Assembly: GCA_905397405.1 (NCBI GenBank) | Contig: CAJPVJ010000194.1 | Coordinates: 1 to 33,135, forward strand | DNA: 33,135 nt | Reading direction: 5' to 3' | From: Oppiella nova | Taxonomy: Eukaryota; Arthropoda; Arachnida; Sarcoptiformes; Oppiidae | Shown: piece by piece, positions 1-10,000 of the stretch | Layout: each line of letters starts with the position of its first letter | How positions within the stretch are numbered: position 1 is the first letter of the stretch | Made by a program: the position numbers and the translations under genes | The notes under the pieces: generated by a model | What the model was told of the DNA's origin: nothing | The model's database searches: none | What the model saw: only the letters and a program-made list of their open reading frames with translations

Positions 1-424
1 CCCAACGGGGCTCAAGCATCTGGTCGTAGACGCGGCGGAGGGCGGGCGCCATCTTATTGGTGAGAGTGCCGGCCACTATGATCACGTCGGCCTGGCGTGG
101 ACTGGCCCTGAACACGACCCCGAACCTATCCATGTCATATCTGGGGGCCGCGATGTGCATCATCTCCACCGCACAACAGGCGAGTCCGAAGGTGAGCGGC
201 CACAGAGAGTTCTTTCGCGCCCAGTTTAGCAGGTCGTCCACACGGGACAGGGCGTAGTCCGCACGCGACGCCGGTTGGGTGAACGGCGAGTATCCCTTTT
301 TGTTGACCGGAAGTGTCGACGGATTGGTCGACAACTCGGAGGAGGACGAGGACGAGGACTGCGCTCTCAGTGGCGTCGAAGTCAACGCCAGACACTTGTG
401 TTGAGCCATCCATGAGGTCCTCAT
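1..424 (-). CDS. NDUFS7: NADH dehydrogenase [ubiquinone] iron-sulfur protein 7, mitochondrial (5' part)
   Basis: Core subunit of mitochondrial complex I. The family carries the terminal iron-sulfur cluster N2, which passes electrons to ubiquinone in the matrix arm. The reverse-strand frame contains the family block [20 protein letters not shown], with the CC pair being two of the N2 ligands, then [38 protein letters not shown] and YDQMLEPRW. It runs off the left edge, so only about 141 N-terminal codons are present and the later ligands lie outside. The N-terminus has a run of seven serines and is poorly conserved, as expected for a mitochondrial targeting peptide. Two in-frame ATGs are possible: 424 (MRTSWMAQ) and 409 (MAQHKC); an in-frame stop lies upstream at 485-487. 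I chose the outer one. No intron is visible. It is more GC-rich than most of the window. Confidence 0.95.
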   Translation of the reverse strand, partial: MRTSWMAQHKCLALTSTPLRAQSSSSSSSELSTNPSTLPVNKKGYSPFTQPASRADYALSRVDDLLNWARKNSLWPLTFGLACCAVEMMHIAAPRYDMDRFGVVFRASPRQADVIIVAGTLTNKMAPALRRVYDQMLEPRW

Positions 425-684
425 ATGGTGACCGAAACCGCCGAAACTCACTGTTTGGACACAAATCACATGCTTTAGTATCACTTAATTGCTATGAGTA
501 TCGGGTGTAATGTCTGAAAGCGGACCTAATTTTGCCATTTCTTTGGATGTGTTTCACAGGAATTGTAAACAAATTGTTGAAAACAAGTCATAAATTACGG
601 CTAAAAGTACTGAGCGTTTGGAAAAACATACAAAACATGTGTTTTTGAATTGATTTCAATTTGAAATTCATTTAAATCTATGAA
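425..684. promoter_or_regulatory. Shared promoter region between divergent NDUFS7 and ZCCHC9
   Basis: Only 260 bp separate the NDUFS7 start codon (minus strand) from the ZCCHC9 start codon (plus strand), so both 5' UTRs and core promoters must fit here unless unseen 5' exons exist. I see no clear TATA box. A short out-of-phase ATG AAA TGA at 680-687 overlaps the ZCCHC9 start region. The promoter role is inferred from the head-to-head arrangement. Confidence 0.45.
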
Positions 685-1314
685 ATGAAGGCCCGAAAGA
701 GGAACTCATTTATTATCACTGATATTGTGGACACAAGTAATGATAATCTGAAGAGTAATGATGTGAAGAAAGAAAAGAGTAAATCGAAGAAACGTCTGAA
801 GAAATCTGTGGCCATCAGTGAAAGGGATAATAATTCTTCGACAGACCATAGAGTGGACACAAACGATGAGATGACAGTCAGCGACCAAAAGGACGTCAAA
901 CATAAAGACATGTCAACGAAGAACTCATTCAAAACCAATCGATTCCGAGACAAATGTCTTAAGAATCGGATGGAAAGAGGAATGATTTTATTGTCTCCGA
1001 AGGCGGAGAAGAAGATCTATAACATGAAGAAGGGTTTGAGGAAAAAGGGTTTCGAAGAATCGGAAATCAAAGAATTGGTCCGTAAGAGGAGACGCGAAGA
1101 AGAGATCCAATACATGAAGATTTGTAGCAAAAAATGCTTTAAATGTCGACAAATTGGTCACAAATTAGCCGAATGTCCGCTCAATGGGAACGACTGCGAA
1201 GAAGGAGTGGACGTCTGTTACCGATGCGGCTCTTCTGAACATAAACTGTCAGAATGTCATCAGAAGAGCAATGGTTTACCTTTTGTCAAGTGCTTCATGT
1301 GCTCAGAGGTCGGA
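685..1314 (+). CDS. ZCCHC9: ZCCHC9-like zinc-knuckle protein, coding exon 1
   Basis: Zinc finger CCHC domain-containing protein 9, a nucleic-acid-binding protein that is nucleolar in vertebrates. The first ~110 residues are Lys/Ser-rich and likely disordered. A basic charged helix region follows (KKGLRKKGFEESEIKELVRK). Then come zinc knuckle 1 (CFKCRQIGHKLAEC), knuckle 2 (CYRCGSSEHKLSEC) and the start of knuckle 3 (CFMCSEVG). The spacing and the FVKCFMCSEVG segment match the ZCCHC9 family. The third knuckle stops just before its His: after GGA (1312-1314) the frame reads GTG TAG. I therefore place the exon end at 1314 with a weak GT donor. The missing H-x4-C half is found at 1839. The exact exon end is less certain than the identity. 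Confidence 0.85.
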
Positions 1315-1441
1315 GTGTAGTGGGCACTGACAGGAGCGTTATGTGCGCCTCAGATAGGTTTTCCGCCGAGAACATTCCGGACGGTAAGTCAGTTAGTAGA
1401 ATAGTTTCTAACAGGTGTTTTAGTTTTTCCAAACGTAAGTA
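1315..1441 (+). other. Unexplained segment between ZCCHC9 exon 1 and the first copy of its last exon
   Basis: This 127-bp stretch is more GC-rich than the introns around it and contains two good plus-strand donor-like sequences (GTAAGT at 1384 and 1435). In one frame it reads as an open stretch (ASDRFSAENIPDG), but I cannot match it to ZCCHC9 or anything else. It sits where the rest of knuckle 3 and knuckle 4 should be encoded. It may be intron, the remnant of another exon, or a junction created by the rearrangement described in the findings. Confidence 0.3.
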
Positions 1442-1837
1442 GCTTAAGATGTTAGCCATATATTAATTGTTGTCTTATTCTTCAGACGAAGAATTGGAGA
1501 AAGAGCTCACTTTACCCACAGTTGGAGCCAATCATAGCATAGATGCGGAAGTGATGGACACGAAGCCAATGATTGTGAAGACGGGAACAATCAAAAGAAT
1601 AGTTAAATTTTGAATTTATTGTCAACTTTTTATTTAAAAAATTTATTTTACAATAAAATTTATAATTTAAAGACGAATACAAATTGATTATAAAAATGTG
1701 TTTTGAGATGATTTGAACTAAAATTAGCTCTTATTTCATACAAAACGAGAACTGAATTCTGAGTAAAAGTATCTGAATTCTGTAAATGACTAGAATTTTG
1801 TGCTTTCGGTATATAATCTGTATATTTCTCAAAACAA
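1442..1837 (+). repeat. Direct repeat, copy A (last ZCCHC9 exon plus 3' flank)
   Basis: Runs from GCTTAAGATG to CAAAACAA and is repeated at 1976-2368. By eye I find three substitutions and one 3-nt indel over about 395 bp. It includes the intron end, the terminal exon, the poly(A) signal AATAAA at 1652-1657 and about 180 bp of downstream DNA. The near-identity is at the level of alleles or a very recent duplication. Confidence 0.95.
1486..1613 (+). pseudogene. ZCCHC9: Extra upstream copy of the ZCCHC9 terminal exon
   Basis: Begins after an acceptor ending TTCAG and encodes a C-terminus starting DEELEKELTLPTVGANH and ending KRIVKF before TGA. It lies before exon 2, so splicing exon 1 straight into it would skip knuckle 4 and half of knuckle 3; exon 1 also ends in phase 0 while this exon needs a phase-1 partner. 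It differs from copy B by two synonymous changes and one Gly/Glu replacement. It is probably a duplicate that the normal transcript cannot use, or an assembly artefact. Confidence 0.6.
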
Positions 1838-1953
1838 ACACATCACCCGTGACTGTCCTCGCAATACACGCGGAGTCTATCCAAAAGGCGGCTCTTGTAA
1901 GGCCTGCCATTCAGTCAATCATCTTATCAAAGATTGTCCACAAAATCAAAAAG
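1838..1953 (+). CDS. ZCCHC9: ZCCHC9 coding exon 2 (end of knuckle 3 and knuckle 4)
   Basis: From CAC at 1839 the frame reads HITRDC, which completes knuckle 3 (CFMCSEVG + HITRDC gives C-x2-C-x4-H-x4-C). It continues PRNTRGVYPKGGSC and knuckle 4 (CKACHSVNHLIKDC), then PQNQK. It ends in phase 1 at AAA G with a GT donor at 1954. The next exon at 2017 supplies AC, giving Asp in QNQKDEELEKEL. The 5' side is abnormal: there is no AG acceptor before the His codon, because the duplicated flank ends at 1837, immediately upstream. The exon is probably truncated at its 5' end by the rearrangement, so this locus as assembled may not make a full protein. Confidence 0.8.
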
Positions 1954-2016
1954 GTTTGCATTCATTGAGTCCAATGCTTAAGATGTTAGCCATATATTAA
2001 TTGTCTTATTCTTCAG

Positions 2017-2144
2017 ACGAAGAATTAGAGAAAGAACTCACTTTACCCACAGTTGGAGCCAATCATAGCATAGATGCGGAAGTGATGGACACGAAGCCAA
2101 TGATTGTGAAGACGGAAACAATCAAAAGAATAGTTAAATTTTGA
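2017..2144 (+). CDS. ZCCHC9: ZCCHC9 terminal coding exon (functional-order copy)
   Basis: Starts after TTCAG and accepts a phase-1 junction from exon 2. It encodes 42 residues ending VKTETIKRIVKF and TGA at 2142-2144. The basic and hydrophobic end resembles the short conserved C-terminus of ZCCHC9 proteins. Together, exons 1, 2 and this one give about 290 residues, close to the usual length of the family. Confidence 0.8.
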
Positions 2145-2182
2145 ATTTATTGTCAACTTTTTATTTAAAAAATTTATTTTAC

Positions 2183-2188
2183 AATAAA
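2183..2188 (+). terminator. Poly(A) signal AATAAA for ZCCHC9
   Basis: Canonical hexamer 39 bp past the stop codon of the terminal exon. Its duplicate is at 1652-1657. On the opposite strand, TTTATT at 2173-2178 gives AATAAA for the convergent Dscam transcript, about 240 nt past its stop, so the two 3' UTRs may overlap. Confidence 0.6.
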
Positions 2189-2416
2189 ATTTATAATTTA
2201 AAGACGAATACAAATTGATTATAAAAATGTGTTTTGAGATGATTTGAACTAAAATTAGCTCTTATTTCATACAAAACGAGAACTGAATTCTGAGTAAAAG
2301 TATCTGAATTCTGTAAATGACTAGAATTTTGTGCTTTCGGTATATAATCTGTATATTTCTCAAAACAATAGACTCATTGATTAGAAAAGATTGCATAAAA
2401 TGTTTTGAAAATATAA

Positions 2417-4092
2417 TCAATTATTAAATTTTCTGCTATAAGACGACGGCATTTGTGCGGAGTTGGGGTCGAACTGACAAACCGGTTGCCAATTGTGTCC
2501 ACTATTACAACAGTCGGCGTCAAAGAGGGCACAACAGACACAATCGACTGGCTTTTGATTGTCGACTAAATAACCGCAACAATCGTTGGGATGAGAGTCG
2601 ACTTCCGTTTGTTTCTCGTTGTCAAACATTGTGTTCGGAAGGCTATACCGATTCGGCGATTCTTCCGGTGATCTCTGTTTCACGTCTATTATGAGCGTCT
2701 GTTTTGCATTTGTCTTACATTTCCTATTCTTGTGAACAATTGAATAGTAATCGGATGGGATCTCCTGTTTAGGTATCGATACGTATTTATAAGTAGTGTC
2801 TTCTTTGCACTGAAATGAAGTGGTCATCGATTCTGTGCTTTTACTGTAAGCTTTGAGTCGCATATGATCTTCAGTAGAGGTAAGACTCGTGAGTTCAGCG
2901 GTGGTCACATCCATCTGTTCTGACACTCGTTTACCATTTTTATTGCTATGAATGAGCGCTACTTTTCTGAATATATTGTCTGTATTTGGAGTCCGTTCTT
3001 CACATGGGTTTTGATTGAATCTCTTTTGCATTGCTTTGTATAATATAAAGATCGCCAAAAGTCCCGCTAATAATAGGATGACTGATATGACAACTGTGAA
3101 CAGCACTGGAATCACTTCATTGTCTTCATTACCACTTTTATTGTCGAAGTGTTCGACCGCTATCTGGACCGGAGAGTGACCTGAAATATGGTAGACATTA
3201 TTGGCTGAGCCGTAGGGCTCGATATCGTATTCAACGGCTGTAGTCCCGGCGCTATTCTTCGTAATTACTTTGATTTTATAGTTTCTGTTTGATTTAAATT
3301 CGTTAATAACAGCGGTTTCTAACACAGAATTTACAAACAATAGATTCCATTGATTTGATTCAATGGGTTTCCATTGAATGATTGGGTGGGAAGTGAAGGG
3401 ACAGCCGCCGTCTTTCCATGTGTTGAGGTTTAGCTTAATTGAAGTCGAGTTAAGTCTAGTTATGAATGACTTAAAAGGCGGTGAAATGGGTTCCCTTCCG
3501 AGTGTCCGTACATTGAGTACATCTGAAGGACTACTTTTGCCAAAAGTGTTGACATTAACCACATATATTTGATAGAGATTTCCGCACAACAAGTGCTCGA
3601 TTGAAAACGTCTTATTCTTATCGAGTCCTTCGTCTGTAATTATATAATACTTCCACTCCTTGTTTTGACTGCTTCTGAAGTATACTTCATGTGCTCTAAT
3701 GGGCGCCAATTCATTGCCTCTTAATGTCCATTTAATCATAATGGAACTGCTCGTCACATTCAGCACTTCCACAATTGGAGACAAAGGATAATTAGAGTTG
3801 GAATCCCTTTTAATATTCAGTTCATATGAAATGGTATCAAATCCATGAATATTGGATACAAAACATGAATAATTTCCGGAATCATTAAGTGTTGCGTTTG
3901 ATATTCTTATGGATCCATTCATTAAGACTTGGATCCTTTGGTTGCTAACGATTCCATCCAAATCAAGAGATCGTCCGTTGATTTTCCATTCGGTATTTGG
4001 TTCAGGAATTCCAACTGATTTGCAGAGGAGTTCCACATTTTGTCCGACAGTCTCTTCAATTTGATCACCGAATGAGACGATTCGCGCAGAAA
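2417..4092 (-). CDS. Dscam: Dscam terminal exon: Ig10, FN5, FN6, transmembrane helix, cytoplasmic tail
   Basis: Enters in phase 1 after TTTTCAG and ends at TGA (2417-2419), 558 coding codons. Ig10 has its Cys pair (LLCKSVG, NYSCFVS) with the NDSGNYSC motif. FN5 and FN6 follow, FN6 carrying DGGCPFTSHPI. The membrane span is VIPVLFTVVISVILLLAGLL and continues AIFILY (about 3040-3110). The tail is about 207 residues, shorter than the insect Dscam1 tail. It has tyrosine motifs (TYKYVSIP, SDYYSIVH) and a Cys-rich C-terminal segment (CC, CVCC, CC, C). The last residues, SRKFNN, are not an obvious PDZ ligand. All of this is fused in a single exon. Confidence 0.93.
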
Positions 4093-7000
4093 CTGAAAAT
4101 TTTAATGAATAAATCAATTAATGGTTTAATGGTTGAAGAGTTTAAGACAAAATGAATACTTTTTGTAGCGATAATAACGTTAACGATATTAGAGTTGAGT
4201 CCTTCACCGACAGCAGTCCATGCGGTCACCCAAAAGGCATATTTATGACCTCTAATCAAATTAGTTGTTTTGTGATAATAAAGATGTGAAGGCACTGTAA
4301 AACTGGTCACTTCCTCTTCATTTGTACTTTTCCTATAAATTGAGTATTTTCTGATCACTCCATTCGCTTGTTTGGGTGCTTTCCAGCTGACAATCACCGA
4401 GTCAGTTGTGTGTCATTCTCATCGCAAAGCATAACCATCTCGTGGAACAGTCTATCGGAAGACAGCATTAATGGTGTCTTAAAGGGATATCGAGTTTATT
4501 ACAGACCCACTGATAATAAAGATGTGAAGGCACTGTAAAACTGGTCACTTCCTCTTCATTTGTACTTTTCCTATAAATTGAGTATTTTCTGATCACTCCA
4601 TTCGCTTGTTTGGGTGCTTTCCAGCTGACAATCACCGAATCAGGACTCGATTGAAATGCTTTGATGGCATCGGGTTGTGAGGGCAGGTCTTCCTGTGTTT
4701 TGCAGAAAATACTGGTCGACGCAGAGTTTCCCATCTGATTGAACGCGTTCACAGCCATCGAATAGTTGGCATTCTTCTGGAGTCCATAGAGTGTTAGTTT
4801 GTTTTGTTGAGCCGTTACTTCATTTTTCATCACATCTTTATTATCAGTGGGTCTGTAATAAACTCGATATCCCTTTAAGACACCATTAATGCTGTCTTCC
4901 GATAGACTGTTCCACGAGATGGTTATGCTTTGCGATGAGAATGACACACAACTGACACCCGTCGGAGCACTCGACGGTATGCTCTCTCCCGTGCGGACAG
5001 TCATCTCGTCAGATCGGGGACCGGCGCCCACGTTATTGTACGCCTGAACTATAACTATAGTAATTGCAAAGTAATACCAAATAAATAAAGAATTAGTTTA
5101 TTTGATAAGCACTCAAAATATATTTTGTATAACTTATTAATCTCATGCACTTGTTTTAATGGAATAATGTTTGAATTGGTGTCCATCTAATGCCAAATCC
5201 ATTAAAAGCATACCTGAGTAGTGTGTGTAAGGCCTGAGCCCCTGTAATATCAATGAGAAAGCAGAGCCCAAATCCAGGTTCGGCTTTGTTTGTACGGTCT
5301 TATAGATAAACGGGTCGTTAGTATTGAGCGCTTTATATCCGATATAAAATCCTTTCAGTTCGCCATTGATTTGATGAAAAGGTGGTGAAAACCAGTCGAC
5401 TTTAATACTATTGGCGTCGATTGTCGTCAACTGGACCCGAGTTGGCGGACCTGATGGCGATTCTTCTTCAGTCATAAATTTAATTTCTTTCGATGGTTTA
5501 CTTGTGCCGACACTATTCACAGCAAACATAACAATTGTATACTCAGTGGACGGGTGCAGTCCTCTCAATACAGTTGTCGACAAATTCCCAAAAACACTAA
5601 AATTGTTTAAATGTTGAGATTTTGGATCAATGTTCACATATTGTATCACATATTCACGAATCTCGTCGTTTCCATCATAGGGTCTCTTCCACGACATTGC
5701 GATCGTTTGACTCGATTTGGAGGCTATGCTTATGTCTTGAGGCGCTTCTGGAGGCTCTTTAACTACAACTCTAAATGTTTTAACGACTGGACTCTTAAGA
5801 TAAGAATTAATAGCAATGCACTTATAAATTCCTGAATTATTCTGTAAAACAGATTTCACTTTTAGTATAGAAATCAATCCGTTTTTAGTTAATTCTTCTT
5901 TAATTATGAATCCAGAATCGGCTGATATTTTATGGCTATTGAAAGTCCACTCAACACTTATTGGATGGTCTCCTGTGATATCAGAGACCAATTCAAGTGA
6001 ATGTTTTTGATGTACACTTATATTTAGAAAAGTATTTGAATCCTTGAATTTTGCTGGAATGTGAACAAAGAGATGGACTAATGTACTCAATCCCGGACCA
6101 ATACTATTAGATCCCTGGCACAGATATTGGCCCTCATCCAGGTTGTCAACACTCGATACCCTAATTATGAGTTAGAATATAATTAAATTTTAGGATTTTA
6201 TAAAAATTAATATACGGTAAAATGAATTTGTGCTAAAACTATTACAAAACTAATAAGAGAATCTTGAATAGATTTATTGTTTCCATTCATTTAAATCTAT
6301 TGTCTAACGGAAATACAGTATATAATACTTGAAAAGATTATTTTTCTAAGACATTAATCATTAATTAAGTGATTGAAGCCTTACTTAAGGGATCCATTTT
6401 GGAAAACTTGATATTTAGGGCCACTTCTTATCAGGAGATACTGTTGATGGACTCCCTTTGTATTGGACTCACTATTAAAGGAGTGTTGGAGTCGTTTCCA
6501 TGTAATCTGAACAATGGGAAAGCCATCAGCAGAGCAGTCTATTCTCACACTATTTCCTTCGACTGCGTCCGTATTTTTCGGTTCAATTATCCACTTCGGA
6601 GGCACTGGTAATACAAACGATTAAACATTAGATTCACAATAAAGCTCTACCAAAACAAGTATTCATTTGACTGTAAGATTAGTAAATGTATTTGATTTCA
6701 TTAGTAAATAATTTAAGGAATTTATTTTTTTAAATAGATAAAAGTATCGATTATTTAATTAGTTTTAAATATACCAAATTGTTTATTTATTATTTAAGTG
6801 TTTTATAAGTAATGTATAAAATATGCAATATTTATAATATACTGTATATTATATTCTTTAGCCTAAAGAAGTGTATTTTAGATTTGAATGCGTGGATGAG
6901 TTTCATAAAAATGTTGTTTGCGATCGCATTAATTAAATCTCAAGTGTTTGAGTGGCAAACAAAATGAATTGAATTGCACTGAACTTGAAATCTTATTAAT

Positions 7001-10000
7001 TCAATTACACTAAACATTTGAACACGAGATCAATGTTTGCTAATATGGAGAACACACACACAAAACCTAATTAAATATAGATTCCGAGTCTTTATATAAA
7101 GAGTAAAGTAATTAATAAAATGCTTTTATGAAACAAAAACAAAACATAAGCGAAATATAATTTGAAAATTCCAAGATCTATTGAAATTCAAATTGAAAGT
7201 AATGTTAATTAAAGTGAACACTTAATACTATTAATAGTTTTGTTTTATTTGTTTGAAGTGTTGTCTCAATTCATTTAAACAAATGATAGAAATGAAGTGC
7301 AAAAGGGCTTATGGAAGGGAATGGCATCTCAAATAGCATATTCTTGCTAACATTTGTACAGAATCTGTAGAATAATCGATAAAATTTTCAATTACTTCCC
7401 AAATATAATTCCTTTGCCTTCTATTACCACTCATTTATTTTGTGAAAACATTTTGATGAAAAATCACGACTTTTTCAAAGGTATTAATCAATTCTCTCCG
7501 AAAATCTCAACTTTTCATAACTGTTGTATAAAATAAAATAAAATATTATTGATGTATAAAAAATCCCACCAAAAAAAAGTCATAGCTTATATATTATATA
7601 TTGAATATTTGGGAAATATATGAGAAATCACTCGAAAGTGGATTCAAATGAAATTCTTTTACGTTTATTCTATTCATTTGAGTGAAAAATAAATAAAAGT
7701 TTCAATTCTTTTGCGCAAAATAAACGAAAGTTAAAAATAATTTTCAAACTTTTGTTGACTTTACAAAGGAGTCCATGAATTTCATCAAATTTAGATTAAA
7801 TTCTAATGTAAAGCCAATTCATTATAAAAATATTGAGGGATTTAATGATTTGTCAAATAAAATTCTTTAATAAACTCTCGTTTTATTTATTTAATAACTT
7901 TTTTGTAGAAACATTTGACAACAAGAATTCAATTTTGAGCACTAAATGAATTTGTGATAAATACAGCGAAAATATTTCCAATTGTGAGCTTACCGTTCAC
8001 TATAAGTTGGGAACTATAGCTGACAGTCGAGGCCTCATTAGATGCAATGCAACTGAAAATTGATTAAATAATATTAATAATAGATTATAAGCGATAGAAA
8101 TGGACCAAAAATAGGACAAATCTATAGCTAAATGAGTTGAAATAATAATAGTTATTAATATTTGCCATATAATTGCTTTTGGAGTGCTTTTACATGAAAT
8201 TATTTTTAGTTAAATTAGTTTTCTAAGTGTTATATGCAGTGAATGCGATACGGAGCCTATGATTAGCAGACTATAAAAATAGTGAATTTAAATTTGACGG
8301 ATCGGATGACAGGTTTAAACCTAAATTATAGCATTGGCTTAAAGCCGTTAATCTCTTACCTATAATTGCCATTATGTATGGCTGAGAGGTTTGCGATGGC
8401 GAGTGACAGGGAGAAGGGGTCGACTTCTTGAACAGTGATGCCTGTATCGCGATCACTGCTTATTTGTTTATCATCTTTGAGGAACTGTATGCTAACGGGT
8501 GGATCTCCCTGTGCAACGTTGCAGTAAATTCTTGTCCTCATTCCTGACTGCAATTTATTATCAAAACTAAAGCCTTCGATGACGGGCGGCACTAAAGACA
8601 TTGAAATTAATTATTCAATTATCATATAATATCAACTTTAATGCAAACAAACCTTTCACTCGCATTAGAAACGATTGCTTCACAGCATCCAAGTTGTTAT
8701 CTCCAAACGCTATACACGTATAAATGCCTTCATATGAAACACATTTTGCGTTAATTTTGTAGTCAATTAGTTTTCGAGTTGACTTAAATATATGACAATT
8801 ACCGGAGTCACTTTTGTCCAAATGCATTATATCAAGTGTTCCGTTGGCTTGGAGTCGGTGCCGGTGATTAAGTGGCAATTTTTTGTCGTCTAAATATTAA
8901 TATTAATAATAAGCATAAGTATTATATTGTTATGTATTATTGTAGGACTACTTTGTACTGCTTTTATAGATATAATGAATGAAAATGTGAATAATTCGAG
9001 TGAATCGCTTAGAATTTCAAATAAAAATACAGTGACTTATAAATTGCATTAAAATGTCTCTTTTCTAACATTTCTTTAGAAAAAAGACCACAAATTAGAG
9101 TCAAATTTGACGTTTCATTTATTATTCTCTAACTCTCATTGAATACAATTCTCATCTCATTTACAGATAGTAAGAGAAATATTTTAACTCATAATAAAAA
9201 GTGAATTCACAAAAATGCAAAACAAATGCTTTTAAAGCGATAGAAATTCTAGATTTATTTCTTGACAACAACTGATTCTGCTTTCAAAACAATAATTAAT
9301 TGAATCGCGTTTAGAGTTATTAATAAAAAATGTTTCAAATAAATTGTTTTGACTGCAGAGTATAGTTTGCAGCGATGATTTAATGATATTTAAGTTTCTA
9401 TTCATTAATTCAGATTAAAGTAAGTTTTGTTTTCATGATTTGTGTTACTCTTATACAATAAGTGCTATATTGTGAGCGCAAAAGATCTTCTCAACACTAC
9501 AAATGCAGTAATTGATCAAACATTTCAACCATTTATTGATCAAACTTTTAAACTTTTTGCTATATTTTTCTAATACAAAATATATTCTCTATGTATTTCT
9601 ATGGATTCGCTTTTTGTGTTTAATTTTTTTCCCTTTAAAAGATCTATTATTTTTAGTCAATCTATATATGAAAAGTATTCTTTAGAAAAAAATTTCCACT
9701 CAAATGTGAGGAGAAGACTCAAAATCAATCAAAAATTATTAGAATTTATGTTAGTTTGAGATGACTTCTTATGGCTTCTCATCCATCAATTTAACAACAA
9801 AACGGACTTCAAATCAAAAGTGAATTATTGACATAAATTGAATGAATTTTGAAATTTTAAAAAATCATCAAAAGGTTTAATGAATTCAAATAACTCAACA
9901 CAGAATTCATATTGAATTCAATTGTATTTCTTTAATATTCTGAAATAATGTTTATATAAATACTTCGAAAGCAATTTAAAATTCAATAAAATATATTCTA

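Larger units (their letters stand above)
1976..2368 (+). repeat. Direct repeat, copy B (last ZCCHC9 exon plus 3' flank)
   Basis: Second copy of the 1442-1837 unit. This one follows exon 2 in the expected gene order and runs into the DNA just downstream of the Dscam stop codon. The copies are about 99% identical by eye. Confidence 0.95.

Noticed and set aside
135-464. Minus-strand 109-codon frame overlapping NDUFS7.
   Set aside because: Shadow frame; the conserved NDUFS7 motifs are in a different frame over the same bases.
4401-4527. Possible plus-strand coding sequence between the FN4 copies.
   Set aside because: It is the inverted copy of 4830-4956, so any reading is antisense Dscam sequence moved into the opposite orientation.
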